64,000 nt of DNA from Hypoxylon rubiginosum (Eukaryota > Ascomycota > Sordariomycetes > Xylariales > Hypoxylaceae): NCBI GenBank assembly GCA_902806565.1, contig CADCXA010000055.1, positions 1,860,001 through 1,924,000 of the forward strand, read 5' to 3'. The notes beneath the pieces are model-generated. The model saw only the letters and a list, made by a program, of their open reading frames with translations. It was not told where the DNA came from and made no database searches. Numbering within the stretch: position 1 is the first letter of the stretch; each line of letters opens with the position of its first letter. Positions 1 to 11,006 of this stretch are shown here, piece by piece. The translations under genes and the position numbers were made by a program.

Positions 1-2
1 TT

Positions 3-704
3 GTCGACGATGAAACCGTCATCAATACGACTGCTGAGGGTGAAACAACGACCAAGAAACGCACAAAGGTCCCAGCAGATATCGAAGAAGGGTTGTGGCA
101 GACTTTCGGTAAACATGCCGGCAAGGTGGAGAGCGTGCGCGTTCCCCGAGATCCCAAAACTCGCGTTGGCAAGGGCTTCGCCTACGTACAATTCTACGAC
201 GGCAACGACGTCGAATCCGCGTTATTATTGGAGGGCAAGAAATTCCCTCCCATGTTACCACGCATACTGCGTGTATCCCGTGCCAAGGATCCACGTAAGA
301 CGGCGCTCGCTATGGAACGGACCGTGAAATCTAAATTTGAGATTTCGAATGGCCGTGAAGCTAAGTCGAAGAGCACGAAGTACAGACCGAAGGCAACCCC
401 TGAACAGTTATCCCAGGCTGGCAGGGCTGGAAAGCTCTTAGGCCGAGCCGGCGCCGCAAGACAGCGGCATGGATTTAAGGACGAAAAGAAATATACTAAA
501 CAGAGAAACGACGGGGCGGAAAACGTAGTCCTTAAGACACCAGAGCAAATTGTGTTTGAGGGCCGTAGAGCCAGCTCGAGGGATGCCAAACCTAAAGACT
601 TGAAGGTCAGCAAGGACAAGGGGAAGAAAGGTGTAGTCAAGGCAAAGACCAAGAATCGAGGTGCCAAGAGAGCGGCTGAATGGAGGAAGAAGGGGGCAAA
701 GTAG
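3..704 (+). CDS. Nop12-like nucleolar RRM protein, 3' part (5' end outside window)
   Basis: The reading frame is open from the left edge and ends at TAG 702-704, giving about 233 residues of a longer protein. Near the start is an RRM: residues around 'KGFAYVQFYDGNDVESALL' form the RNP1-like strand and following helix, and 'PRILRVSRAKDP' is the last strand. The remainder is a Lys/Arg-rich tail with stretches such as 'KKGVVKAKTKNRGAKRAA', typical of nucleolar ribosome-biogenesis factors. The arrangement of a second RRM followed by a basic tail resembles fungal Nop12, which acts in pre-25S rRNA processing in the nucleolus. The assignment rests on architecture and remembered family features; another nucleolar RRM protein is possible because the N-terminal half is missing. 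Confidence 0.7.
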   Translation, partial: VDDETVINTTAEGETTTKKRTKVPADIEEGLWQTFGKHAGKVESVRVPRDPKTRVGKGFAYVQFYDGNDVESALLLEGKKFPPMLPRILRVSRAKDPRKTALAMERTVKSKFEISNGREAKSKSTKYRPKATPEQLSQAGRAGKLLGRAGAARQRHGFKDEKKYTKQRNDGAENVVLKTPEQIVFEGRRASSRDAKPKDLKVSKDKGKKGVVKAKTKNRGAKRAAEWRKKGAK

Positions 705-1660
705 AGTAGAAGTAGAGTATCACAACCTCAGTAGACTGACTGTAGGACGTATACTCCCTCGATAATTACCTAACAGCCCAGCTGTCGTTGATACCCCAGA
801 ATTCATAGACACTTACCTGGTAGATAGGTATCCAGAAGCTTACCCAGCTCAGGTCGGTATCTATGAGGTAGGCCCTAATAGACTACTTGCGATGGAATGG
901 CATGCATCTCATAGCAGAGTCTACCTAAGCATTTGAATATCGCTCCAATGAGAATCATGGCCAGCTGGCATTAAAACCAAGACTATGCTGATGAGGGTTA
1001 GTTGTTCTACAGAACTAGCAAGCCCCTGTCACATCTGCTTTGTTTCTGGCGTTTCTGATAGAGCGGTGTGAATGTTGGCCCAAGTTGGCTTGCATTTTAA
1101 AGTGCAGCCGTTTCGAGAGACCATGTCGATCCTTTGCTGTGCAGAAGAGTACTCTTGTCTGTAGTATTTCCCAGCTGTAGGATACGTGTATTAATACTTG
1201 ACCATCATGTAACTATGCTATAAAAGTTACCCCGGTACTACCCCGTTAGCTGCCCCTCCATCACCAGCAAAAGGGAAAGGTTTCACATGACGGTTGGATC
1301 TAAGGCGCTGTAGCGCTGTAGCGACGCAGCTAGGTCATGTAGCATGTCCCCACGGCAGTAAATTATTGGACAACCCCTGAAACCTGCCCCTCATTCTCAT
1401 TCTCATTGATCAATGCTTTTGCACCTGGCAGACTGGCAGAACTGGCAAGGGACCGACCACCTGCAGTTGACCAGTTGACCAGTTGCACCACACAAAAACC
1501 AACATAGGCCTGTCCAATCTTTTAACCCACACCTCCTTTTTCAATCTTTCGAACCACCAGCGCTGTGCGCATCCTTTCAGACCTGCTTCTTTCCTCTAGA
1601 TAGGACTCCAATTGTAGTCGCGGTCTTCCAGCCTCCAGACTCTGATACTACTATTTCATC
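705..1660. other. Intergenic region with tubulin promoter and 5' UTR
   Basis: No coding potential is seen. The region holds a short tandem gcgctgtagc repeat near 1306-1322 and a CT-rich, CCACC-containing stretch from about 1500 to 1655 just before the alpha-tubulin ATG, as expected for a highly expressed fungal promoter and leader. Confidence 0.5.
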
Positions 1661-3447
1661 ATGAAGGGCGAGGTAAGTCATCCAGAGCTTCTATACACGA
1701 TTCCCTAGTCGCTGTCCACCATTTCCTATCCCACCCCCCTTGTTACGCACACAAGTTCATTACCATCTTTCAATCGCCCTATATACAAGACATGTTCGTC
1801 GTAGATATGCGATTATGTATTCTTAAAACTTGCTGATACGCCTACTTGCCTCTTGCTCAACTATCCCGCTGACACGATGCTCTACTCAGATTCTACACCT
1901 TCATTTGGGCCAGGCTGGTACCCAGCTCGGTAACAGCGCTTGGGAGCTGTAAGTCATTCACCGCTTCGCCAGACTGCCAAGTAGCCCAATACGCAACAAC
2001 CATTGGATTGACCCAAACACCTTAGGTATCTTCTCGAGCACGGTCTCGGACCAGATGGTCGTCCTGACCCCAACGCAAAGGACGTCCTCGATGGTGGTTC
2101 CTACGAGACCTTCTTCACCGAGACCAGCGGTGGCAAGCACGTGCCCCGATCCATCTTCGTCGACTTGGACCCTTCGCCCATCGATGAGATTCGCACGGGT
2201 AGCTACCGCCAGCTCTTTCACCCGGAGCTTCTGATCAGTGGAAAGGAGGATGCCGCCAACAACTATGCCCGTGGTCACTACACCATCGGCAAGGAGATGG
2301 TCGACAACTGCCTCGACCGAATTCGACGCGTTGCAGGTAAGGGACTATGCTCTTAGGGCGAATAACTATTGTTCTCTTGAACCTTACTTACCTTTTCCCC
2401 AAGACAACTGCAACTCTCTTCAAGGTTTCTTGATCTTCCACTCGTTCGGTGGTGGTACCGGTTCCGGTTTTGGCGCTCTCCTCCTCGAGCGCCTTTCTAC
2501 CGAGTACGGCAAGAAGTGCAAGCTCGAGTTTGCCGTCTACCCGGCTCCCCGTGTCTCTACGGCTGTTGTTGAGCCTTACAACGCCGTTCTATCGACTCAC
2601 AGCACCATCGAAAACTCGGACTGTACCTTCCTGGTTGACAACGAAGCTGTCTACGACATTTGCAGACGTAACCTCGACATCCCTCGTCCGAGCTACGAGC
2701 ACTTGAACCGTCTGATTGCTCAGGTCGTCAGCTCTATCACCTCGTCTCTCCGATTCGACGGTGCTCTGAACGTGGATCTGAACGAGTTCCAGACCAACTT
2801 GGTTCCATACCCTCGTATCCACTACCCCCTGATCAGCTACGCACCCGTTATCTCGGCGTCCAAGAGTGCCCATGAGAGTTTCAAGGTCAATGACCTGACC
2901 TTCCAGTGTAAGTCATTTAATAGCCTTTAGGTCAAGAGCTCTTAGTTATCTAACACCAACTTTAGGCTTCGAGCCCAACAACCAGATGGTTGTGTGCGAT
3001 CCCCGGAACGGCAAATATATGGCTGTGGCTCTCCTCTACCGTGGCGATGTTGTCCCGCGCGACTGCAACGCTGCGATCGCAGCTCTGAAGGCTAAGGCCT
3101 CATTCAACCTAGTTGAGTGGTGCCCTACTGGTTTCAAGCTAGGTATCAACTACCAGAAGCCCATGGCTGTTCCTACCGCGTCGCCGTCGGACGGCGGTCT
3201 CGCATCTGTCGATCGCTCCGTTTCCATGCTGTCCAACACGACCGCCATCGCTGAGGCCTGGTCTCGTCTGGACTACAAGTTCGATCTCATGTACAGCAAG
3301 CGCGCCTTCGTGCATTGGTACGTGGGCGAGGGTATGGAAGAGGGCGAGTTCTCCGAGGCTCGTGAGGATCTGGCCGCCCTCGAGAAGGACTACGAGGAGG
3401 TTGCGGCGGATAGCTTCGAGCCGGACGAGACGGAGGCCGAATACTAA
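1661..3447 (+). CDS. Alpha-tubulin (5 exons, 455 aa)
   Basis: Alpha subunit of the microtubule heterodimer; binds non-exchangeable GTP in the cytoplasm and spindle. Exons are 1661-1672, 1890-1948, 2026-2336, 2404-2907 and 2966-3447; every junction is GT-AG and the frame holds throughout. The first exon codes only MKGE, the start motif of fungal alpha-tubulins. The GTP-binding loop GGGTGSG lies at residues 143-149. The catalytic Glu that stimulates beta-tubulin GTPase is in '[12 protein letters not shown]' (Glu about 255), which separates alpha from beta. The acidic tail ends EAEY, keeping the terminal Tyr used in detyrosination. Length is close to the usual 450. Fungi often carry two alpha-tubulin genes; which paralogue this is cannot be told here. 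Confidence 0.97.
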
Positions 3448-4551
3448 GCTTTTTTCTGCGTCGAGCGTATAATACCCACCCTCCCCCTTAGGTTTTTTCC
3501 CCCCATCCGTTGGAGTCCTATTCTTGTTGTACAAACCCCGGTACTCCCCAGGTTGTTCATATTTCTTCGACGTTCCAGTTGGCACAAAAAGGGCTTGGAG
3601 TCGCGAATAGAGCAGAGAAAATGTGTGGATATTCCAGCTGTTTCTTGGGAGAAGGGGGGAGCGAGGCCCCCCTATGGGATGGTCAATAACCGCCGATAGT
3701 CTCCCTGCCTGACTAGGGTGTTTCGATAGGATCCGACAGGTGGTGGAACGGATATCGGACGAGTACACCTATTTTCTACCCCTTCTACATATGTAGGTAG
3801 TTCTCCGAGCTACCGCTCCTACTACTATTGCCCTGCCCTTCCGTACATTTTTGCAGCAGCTTGCACAGATTCCGCAGAGTCGAGTAGGTTGATGAATGAA
3901 AATTCCATGATTCCCCCCACATATTTAATTATATGCGCGCACTTTAGTGAATTAGGCAGCTGCGAAAATATGATATCGTAGGACGCGGAGAGAATATCCT
4001 AGGACGGAGAGAATATCCTAAGATGCGTAGATGGGACTTTTTTTAAGATTTCCGCGAATCCTTCCGAAGGGCTTCGTTTGTCTCGATATGGGCCGGATCT
4101 GCGGTGTGATATATGCTAGAGCTTACGACACATTTTCTTTCCGAGCTCGCCTCGGGGGATGAGTAAGATTTCGTCCACGGAAAGCTGAAAAATGCGACTC
4201 CTCTTTCTTCTAGGACATGTATCTATGTATGCCTATCTATTGTACCGCAATATGTTTCTAAACATGGTAGGTATCATCGAAGAAAACAAGAAATAGAGGA
4301 ACAAGAGATAGAGGGAAAAAAAGGACGGTCGTGGCCGCGGGCGGGAAAAGGGTATATTAATAACGAGCCGGCCCCGGTTCGTAACATGCTCTATGTAGGG
4401 AAAATCTATCCGGGAGCCTATTCCTTCGTTCGCTCATCCATCCATCCATCCATCCCCTCATTCATATCCCGCCTAAATTTTATACTCGGACGCCTAGGCA
4501 CATACCTAGATGCCTACTATAACAGTTGGCTTTAACATGGAAAGCATCCCT
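3448..4551. other. Intergenic region between convergent tubulin and F-box genes
   Basis: Contains the 3' flanks of both genes. A near-duplicate 'gagaatatccta' motif occurs twice near 3991-4020, and a (catc)n run occurs near 4435-4455. No gene is seen. Confidence 0.4.
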
Positions 4552-6284
4552 CTAAAGAGCTTCGTCGTCGGCCGTCTGGTTGAGCAGGGTCATGCCGCGG
4601 TGCGCGGCGTCGGCGAAGCTGTGCAGGGCCTTGAGGGTATACTGGTTGCAGTTGGGGAAGTGGCCGTCGATGGAGCGCTGCCAGGCCGAGGTCGGGTTGC
4701 GCTGGGTGGCCAGGTAAAAGGTCGCGTGCCAGTCCTCGGTCCGGAGGACCTGGCCGCCGCCGCCACTACTATTGCTACTGCCTGCAGGGCGCGCGCCCTG
4801 AGCCAGCGCCCATGCCTCCTGCGACTCCTCCTCCGGGTAGTACACTACGGCCGCGCCGTCCGCCGTCGCCGGCTGCTCGACGCCCATGGCCACCTCTACG
4901 AACCGCTGCTCCAGGCTGCGCGACAGCCCGCACGGGTCCGCCAGGTCGTACGTCGCCGCGCCGCTGCCGCTACTGCCGCCGCTACTATTACTATGCTCTG
5001 CCAGTAGTTCCTCGCCCATGACGTACTGGTCGTACCCCAGGTTGGCGACGCGGCACACGCGCAGCTGGACGCGGATCTGGCGCAGGTACGTCGCGACCCA
5101 GCGGTGGTTGAGGGGCGGCCGGACGTTGGGGAGGCCGATCCAGAGCGTCTTGTTGACGTCCTGGGGCGCGTCGGCGCTGTACACCGTCTTGAGGTAGACG
5201 CCGTCCAGGTAGAGCTCCCGCAGCGAGTAGCCGAAGCACTTGAACATGGACAGCAGGCCGCAGCCCATGACCTCGACCTGGCGCAGCTCCAGGAACGTCA
5301 GGTGCGGGAGCACCGACCGGGGCGGCCGGCGGATCGTGGGTATGCACCGGAACTGCCAGTCCTCGAGGGTCCAGTCGCGCTGCGACGACGTCTTGACGTC
5401 CCGATGGCGCTTCTCCTCGGTGTCGAGGTCGACGAGGCACAGGCTCTCGAGCTTCTCGGCCTTGCTGATCATCTCCCACAGGCGGTTGCGGAAGTTGACG
5501 GAGTGGGCCTGGCCGTCCTCCTCGTCGTTGCGCCGGATGGACAAGAACAAGCGGCGCAGGTCGCCAAACGCGCCTATGATGTTCTTGACGTCCTGCGGGT
5601 TGCGCCACAGGCTGACGACTGAGATGTCTGACAGGTTCTCCAACACTAGGGTCTTGAGGGTCTCGGACTCCTCGGGCCGCTGCGCCAAGGCCGCGAAGGT
5701 GTTCCCGAGCACCATGGTGGAGGCGCGATACTGGCCCGGCGACACCAATTGGAAGGGCAGGTTCAGCTTGACGGCCGCGACGTTGGGCGTGTGCTCGAGC
5801 ATGAAGGCCAGCTGCCGCCTGTAGTCGATCTCGGTGAAGGATTCCTCGTTCATGCACCAGCCGTCCTGCAGCTCCTCGACGAACCTGGCCATGGTGGGAA
5901 TCTGCGAGAACATCTCGCCCAGGAACCTAACCTCGCCTGCGACGTCACCACCGCTCGTGTCTTAGCCTATGCATTCGTCAACCGGGTGTAGTTGGAGAGG
6001 GCAAGCATACCGTCATCTCTCACTACCATCATATCGACATATAGCGCCTGGCAAAAAGGGCCTATCCGGGCCAAGGCATCGTCGTCTAGGGGTTTCCGCG
6101 CCCGGTAGCCCTTATCCAGGCGGGTGAATTCCAACTGGAGCGTCTTCAGGACGTAGGGCTTCAGAACCTCGTCGAACAGCCTACAGGTTGTGCGCAGCTG
6201 CAGGAGGTTGTTCTTGTTGCTGTAATGGGCTACGACGGTGTAGTCGAGTATGTGGATCAGGATCTCTGGCGGGAGCTTGTCCAT
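4552..6284 (-). CDS. F-box domain protein (2 exons, 558 aa)
   Basis: Exon 1 runs 6284-5983 and exon 2 5926-4552. The intron (GTTGAC donor, GCTAAGAC branch site, TTAG acceptor) removes an in-frame stop and keeps the frame. The start ATG at 6284 is immediately followed by 'LPPEILIHILDYT', a canonical F-box, the Skp1-binding module of SCF ubiquitin ligases. The rest is a long Leu-rich region ('LPHLTFLELRQVEVMGCG', 'LRELYLDGVYL') that probably forms irregular leucine-rich repeats for substrate binding, followed by a Ser/Gly/Ala-rich low-complexity stretch near residues 430-490. Fungal genomes hold many such F-box proteins; the substrate is unknown. The second exon is markedly GC-rich compared with the first and with the flanks. 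Confidence 0.8.
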
Positions 6285-8276
6285 TTTGATGAATTCCTGC
6301 CGCGGTTTGGGGCAGTTTGCGATGGGACTTCCCCGATATTCTGCGATGCTCTCGATCCCGAGTCGATTCCTGTGTGCGGTAAGAAGCCCAAGAAGCCGAG
6401 GGCAGCCATAGTAAGAGAAGGACGACGGTGTGCCCGGAAAAGTCGTTGCTGCATCCAACTTTTGTTTAAAATAAAAAAGTTATTGGAGGGACTTACGTTA
6501 TGTAAGTTGCCCTCCTTTACAAGGCACCTACCTGCCACGCTACACGCAGCCACGCGCTGCGGAGTTAAAAGCCAAACCCATGCATTGCATTCATTCCCTA
6601 AGGAGCTACCCCTGGATCTAGATAGGTACGTACCCTCTTAGATCTTATCTTCTACCACCTACGTAATAAGTCTCATTTCCCGAGGTCATTTTTTTAACCT
6701 TCAGATCCTGTCAAGTCTGTCAAGTGCCTTTAACACAGAAGTACGAAGGTGATACAATCCATATTTCAGCCTCAAAGAAGATATTACTATAAAGTCTTTC
6801 TACTAGAGAGAACGTTGAATGATCGTATTACCGTTCACTTTTCAACGTATTCGCCTGTCACAACTCGGCTATAGCGTTGCAATGCGGCGAAAGAGCAGCT
6901 CCGTCAAAGGCCATTCCTGAAGCTGAAGCAAAAGCTACCCATTGGGTCACGCAACCGCATCCTTCAGCAGCGGAGGCGTGATCGATTATTAAGATTGAGT
7001 TATTTAGAGGATGCTCAGGAAAATCAGAGGTATACACGTTTCTGGCGATGAACACGAACTTACCGGCCACAATTATTACCTTGAGCGATTCCTACTTCAA
7101 TCTCGTCACAGACGATGTCAATATAGTACCGACGCGATTGGCGTGGCACTCCTACTCAACCTTTTCACCACCCAGTACATTCATACAAGCCCGGGCCGTT
7201 CAGGACCGCAAATGAGACGGTTGCATTTAGCTGTTATTACTTTACGAGCAAATCCACCATCTGATTCGGCCGGCGTCGGGGTAACCGGTGTTTTTTAAAG
7301 CGTAGGATATAGTATCCCCTCTTCGCGTTCGCTTTCCAAAACGAACAATGCCTAGGTAGATTAATGACTGACATTCACGAGCCTTACTATTTGACAGCAG
7401 CTGTTTTAGCAATGGTCTCTACCCACATGAGACAGGTATTAATCCAGCCATATCAAATCCACTTACACGGCGATAAATTTTTAATAATGAAAACCAAACG
7501 GTCGGAGTTAGGCGTTACATCCACGACTTGTTGGTCTGAAAGGTGACAGTATGCATGGTGCTTTCGTCCTGTCGCAGGTAGAACTCTACCATTAGACATT
7601 TCTATCTTAAATCCAAGTTCTAAGTATAGAACGAATGATTTAAACCACCCTATACAACGTCGTTGGAGGATTATTCGCGTACTACTCGGTAATCTCGCGA
7701 TATGTTTAAGATTCGAACCAACCCCTTACTATTCCCATATATTGAGAGTCACCTTGGTAAGATTTCGAAGAAATGCTATTCGTTGATAGTCTTCTGCTAT
7801 GCCGGTGTAAGTATCGACCTACACGATAGAACTGCGGAGTGCTTGATAAGAGTATGCGAGTGGTTAAGTAACAGGCTCGTCTATTGGTGGGTAACTCGAT
7901 CGACACTATCGTGAACTTGTTGACAAGATGAGCAGCAACGCTAAAGATTATGTAAAACGTACATCTTTTTAACTTGATACTATCTTAATAGGTTACTATG
8001 ACATACAGAAATTTGATAAGAGTCGAGCAAGACGGAAATGTTCTAATCTTGGTATGTCGGCATTCGAAATAAAAAGGGGGGCCTATATTCAGACTAATTC
8101 GTTGTTAGAATTCGCTACTCCGCACTGCTTCATAAGATACGCAAATTGCACCATCTAACATCTAAGAGTTCCCATCTACCGAGATATAGTCTACGCAGCG
8201 TTCTGGAACGACGCGGCGCGAAGAAGCAACATATATCGTTCATCCTAATTCCATCCGGAATTTTATATCCCTTACC
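6285..8276. other. 2-kb intergenic region, no gene seen
   Basis: Only short unsupported reading frames are present on either strand. Base composition is more even than in the flanking genes, with runs of A and T. It should hold the divergent promoters of the F-box gene and the DUF1989 gene. Confidence 0.4.
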
Positions 8277-9408
8277 ATGTCCATCAGTGCAGAGGAAGCC
8301 GAAGCCCGTCTCAAGGCCCGGAAGCCGATTCCGAAGCCGAAACCGGCATACCTGCCCGTAACCGGGTCGCCTCTAACGGTCGACAAAGACTTGTATGCCT
8401 CTATCGCGACAGCCCCCCGCGCGTTACTCGAAGAGTTCGTGCTTCCGATCAGGTCCGGAAGGGCATGGAAAGCTCCCGCCGGGTCAATCGTGAGAATTAG
8501 CACGCCGGAGGGTCCACAGGTCGGTATGTGTAGCGTACAGTAAAGTAAAGCTTTACGAGTCTTACCAGTCGCGAAGCAGTAGTCATGACTAACATGCGTA
8601 CGAACAATGAAAGGCGACCTGAATATCTGGAATGCGCACAACCCGCGCGAGAAGTTCTGGGCGGCGCGCACGAAGCAGCTCTACGCGTCCCACGTCTCGA
8701 CGTACGACAGGCTGTGGTCCTGCCTGCCCTACATGCGCCCGCTCGTCACCATCGTCGGCGACAGCCTGTCGTGGTACGGTGTCGACGAGCACGGCGGGCG
8801 CGTCCACGACCTGCTGGGGACGGGTTGCGACGGCTACATCTCGAGCGTGCTCTCGGGCAGGGGGTACGACTTCCACTGCCGGTCCAACCTCGCGCGCGCG
8901 GTGCTCCCCTTCGGCATGAGCGAGGGCGACGTGCACGACGTCATCAACATATTCCAGGTCACGGGCCTGGACGAGCAGGGCCGCTACTTTATGAATCCGT
9001 GCCCGGCCCAGAAGGGGGATTATATCGAATTTCTAGCCGAGCAGGACATTCTGATGGCCTTGAGTAAGACATCCTCTTCCCGCTCCCATTCCTATGCTCT
9101 TAACCAATGAAACCCCTATTACCCAATCCTCAATAGCCTTAAGCCTTACTACTTAAATATTACCAGTTTTATCTGCTAACGCCCCCCCAAAAGGCACCTG
9201 CCCAGGCGGCGACCTATCACTCTGGGGCTTCGGAGCCGACAGCGAGAAGGAGATGGTCAAGTGCTGCCGGCCGCTGCAGGTCCAAGTCTTCCAGCTCCAA
9301 GACGAGACGCTGCTGCAGCGGAGCGGGTGGAAGCCTGCCGAGCCTGCGCCGTACAGGGGGATGCACGGCATGCTCGTGCCCGAGGGGGAACAACAGCAGC
9401 AACAATAG
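8277..9408 (+). CDS. DUF1989 / urea carboxylase-associated family protein (3 exons, 303 aa)
   Basis: Exons 8277-8523, 8614-9063 and 9194-9408 join in frame. Intron 1 has a GTATGT donor and a GACTAAC branch site; intron 2 has a GTAAGA donor. The family pattern is clear: 'QVGDLNIWNAHNPREKFW' and 'ARTKQLYASHVST' early, and after the second intron 'STCPGGDLSLWGFG', the Cys-rich block shared by DUF1989 proteins. Bacterial members sit beside urea carboxylase and guanidine-related genes; the biochemical role in fungi is not established, so none is assigned. No signal peptide is evident, so a cytosolic protein is expected. The 3' end is a run of CAA/CAG codons ending in TAG and continuing as CAA repeats past the stop, so the length of the poly-Gln tail probably varies between strains. 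Confidence 0.82.
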
Positions 9409-9425
9409 CAACAATAACAACAACA
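9391..9425 (+). repeat. CAA/CAG microsatellite spanning the DUF1989 stop codon
   Basis: A CAA/CAG-type repeat starts in the last coding codons, runs through the TAG at 9406-9408 and continues into the 3' UTR. Slippage or a point change could lengthen or shorten the C-terminal Gln tail. Confidence 0.7.
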
Positions 9426-9674
9426 CGGGCTTTAGATCCATTGATTGACTAAAATAAATTAAGATTTCGCTACCCAGGTTCTAGAAAAAAACATCACGAG
9501 ATGATGCATATGCATATGTATACCTAATGTATATCCTAAACCTTAAGCGCATGCAAAGCCTCCCTCCTTCAACAAACATCCATCATTCGTTCGCTGTACC
9601 CCATCTGTCTGCCTGTCTGTCAACGGCACCGACAACACCGTCTTCCCGGTCCCGACTTCTTCCCCTGACACGCC

Positions 9675-10214
9675 TTACTTCGCCTGTCCATTATACGCGA
9701 GCAGGTTGTTCGCGGACTCAGCGTCAGTCACGACGTCAGGCGTAGCCAGCTCCTGGATGCGGCCGCACAGCGCAACAGGGTCTCGGGGCCCCTCGAGCGC
9801 GAGGAGGTACGCGGCGAGCCCCGTGACGTGCGGGGTGGACATAGAAGTACCAGATATAGTGCCCGTGGACCCGTTGTTCCAGGTGGAGACGATGTCTACG
9901 CCCGGCGCGAAGACGTCGACGAGGTCGCCGAAGTTGGAGAAGGGCGCGCGGGCGTCGTCGGCGGCGGTCGCGCCCACCGTGCACACGGTCGGCTCGGACG
10001 CGGGCGAGAAGAGCGACGCGTCGAGGTTGCCGTTGCCGGCCGCGACGGCCAGGAACAGGCCCGCGTCGACGGCGGCGGCGGCGGCGGCGTTGACGGAGGA
10101 GGCGAGCAGGCGCAGGGCGCCGAGCGAGATGTTGCCTACCGCCTTTCCGATTCCTGAAGTGTTTCTCCGTCAGCCGGGACCGGATCTAAAAGTGGCAAGA
10201 TGGGTTGATGTCTA

Positions 10215-10246
<32 letters not shown>

Positions 10247-11006
10247 AGCGAGAGCGAACTTACGCGACTTCGAAGTAGCGTCGTCGACGGCCCACTGGAG
10301 GCCGGCGATGACCTGGCTGACGGCGCCGGACCCGTCGGCGCCGAGGACCTTGACGGCGACGAGGTTCGCCTTCTTGGCGACGCCGTACGTCTCGGAGCCG
10401 GCGGTGCCGGCGACGTGGGTGCCGTGGCCGTTCTCGTCCGCGTCCGCGCTGCCCTCGACGAAGTTGGCGCCGAACGACGCGCGGCCCCCGAACTCGGGGT
10501 GGTCGACGAAGATGCCCGTGTCGATGATGTACGCGTACGTGCCCTCGCCCGCGCTCTCGTCGTACCGGTACTCGGTCCCGCCCGGCTCCCGGCTGGAGAT
10601 CCGGGCGAGGCCCCACGGCGCCACGCTCTGGGAGACCAGGGACGCGGTGCTGACCTTGACGTCCGGCTCGACGTACGCGATCTAGAAGGGGGGGGATGTC
10701 AGATGGTTCGGTGCTTTATAAAAATCCTATCAGGTTTCTTTTACTGACCTCGTCGAGGTCGGCAATGGAGTTGATCAGGGAGTCGGAGGCCGAGAGCGAG
10801 TAGCCCTTGAAGCTGCCGATCTGGTAGCTATGCTTGGGGGTCGCGCCGCCGAGGATGTCGGTGACGGAGCTCAGAACCCTCTCGGTCGAGTGCTCGGGCT
10901 TGAGGACGGCGATCCATCTGCCGGGGATGGCTTCGCCTCGCGCCTCCAGAATAGGGGCGGCGAGCGCGGCGAGAGGCGCCGTCAGGAGGGCACCGAGGAA
11001 CTTCAT
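9675..11006 (-). CDS. Secreted subtilisin-like serine protease, proteinase K type (S8A; 3 exons, 384 aa)
   Basis: Exons 11006-10749, 10681-10264 and 10153-9675 join in frame. An N-terminal signal peptide ('[18 protein letters not shown]') is followed by an inhibitor_I9-type propeptide (about residues 29-95), so this is a secreted pre-pro-enzyme. The catalytic triad is visible: Asp140 in 'IIDTGI', His172 in '[10 protein letters not shown]', and Ser329 in 'GTSMSTPHV'. Their spacing closely matches proteinase K, and the oxyanion Asn is in 'VAAGNGN'. The family degrades extracellular protein for nutrition and, in pathogenic or saprotrophic fungi, host or insect cuticle protein. Length is typical. 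The second intron carries a long GA/CT microsatellite that supplies a pyrimidine tract in the sense direction. Confidence 0.93.
10214..10256. repeat. (GA)n microsatellite in subtilase intron 2
   Basis: A pure GA run followed by GAGCGA variants. It lies inside the intron 10263-10154 of the minus-strand protease gene, where it reads as CT repeats. Confidence 0.85.

Noticed and set aside
4510..5857. Long open frames antisense to or overlapping the F-box gene (up to 288 codons)
   Set aside because: They are shadows of the GC-rich F-box exon; they lack domains and introns, and the F-box frame explains the region.
9706..10747. Plus-strand frames of 169 and 180 codons over the protease
   Set aside because: They lie opposite exons of the subtilase, whose catalytic residues and splice sites are clear.
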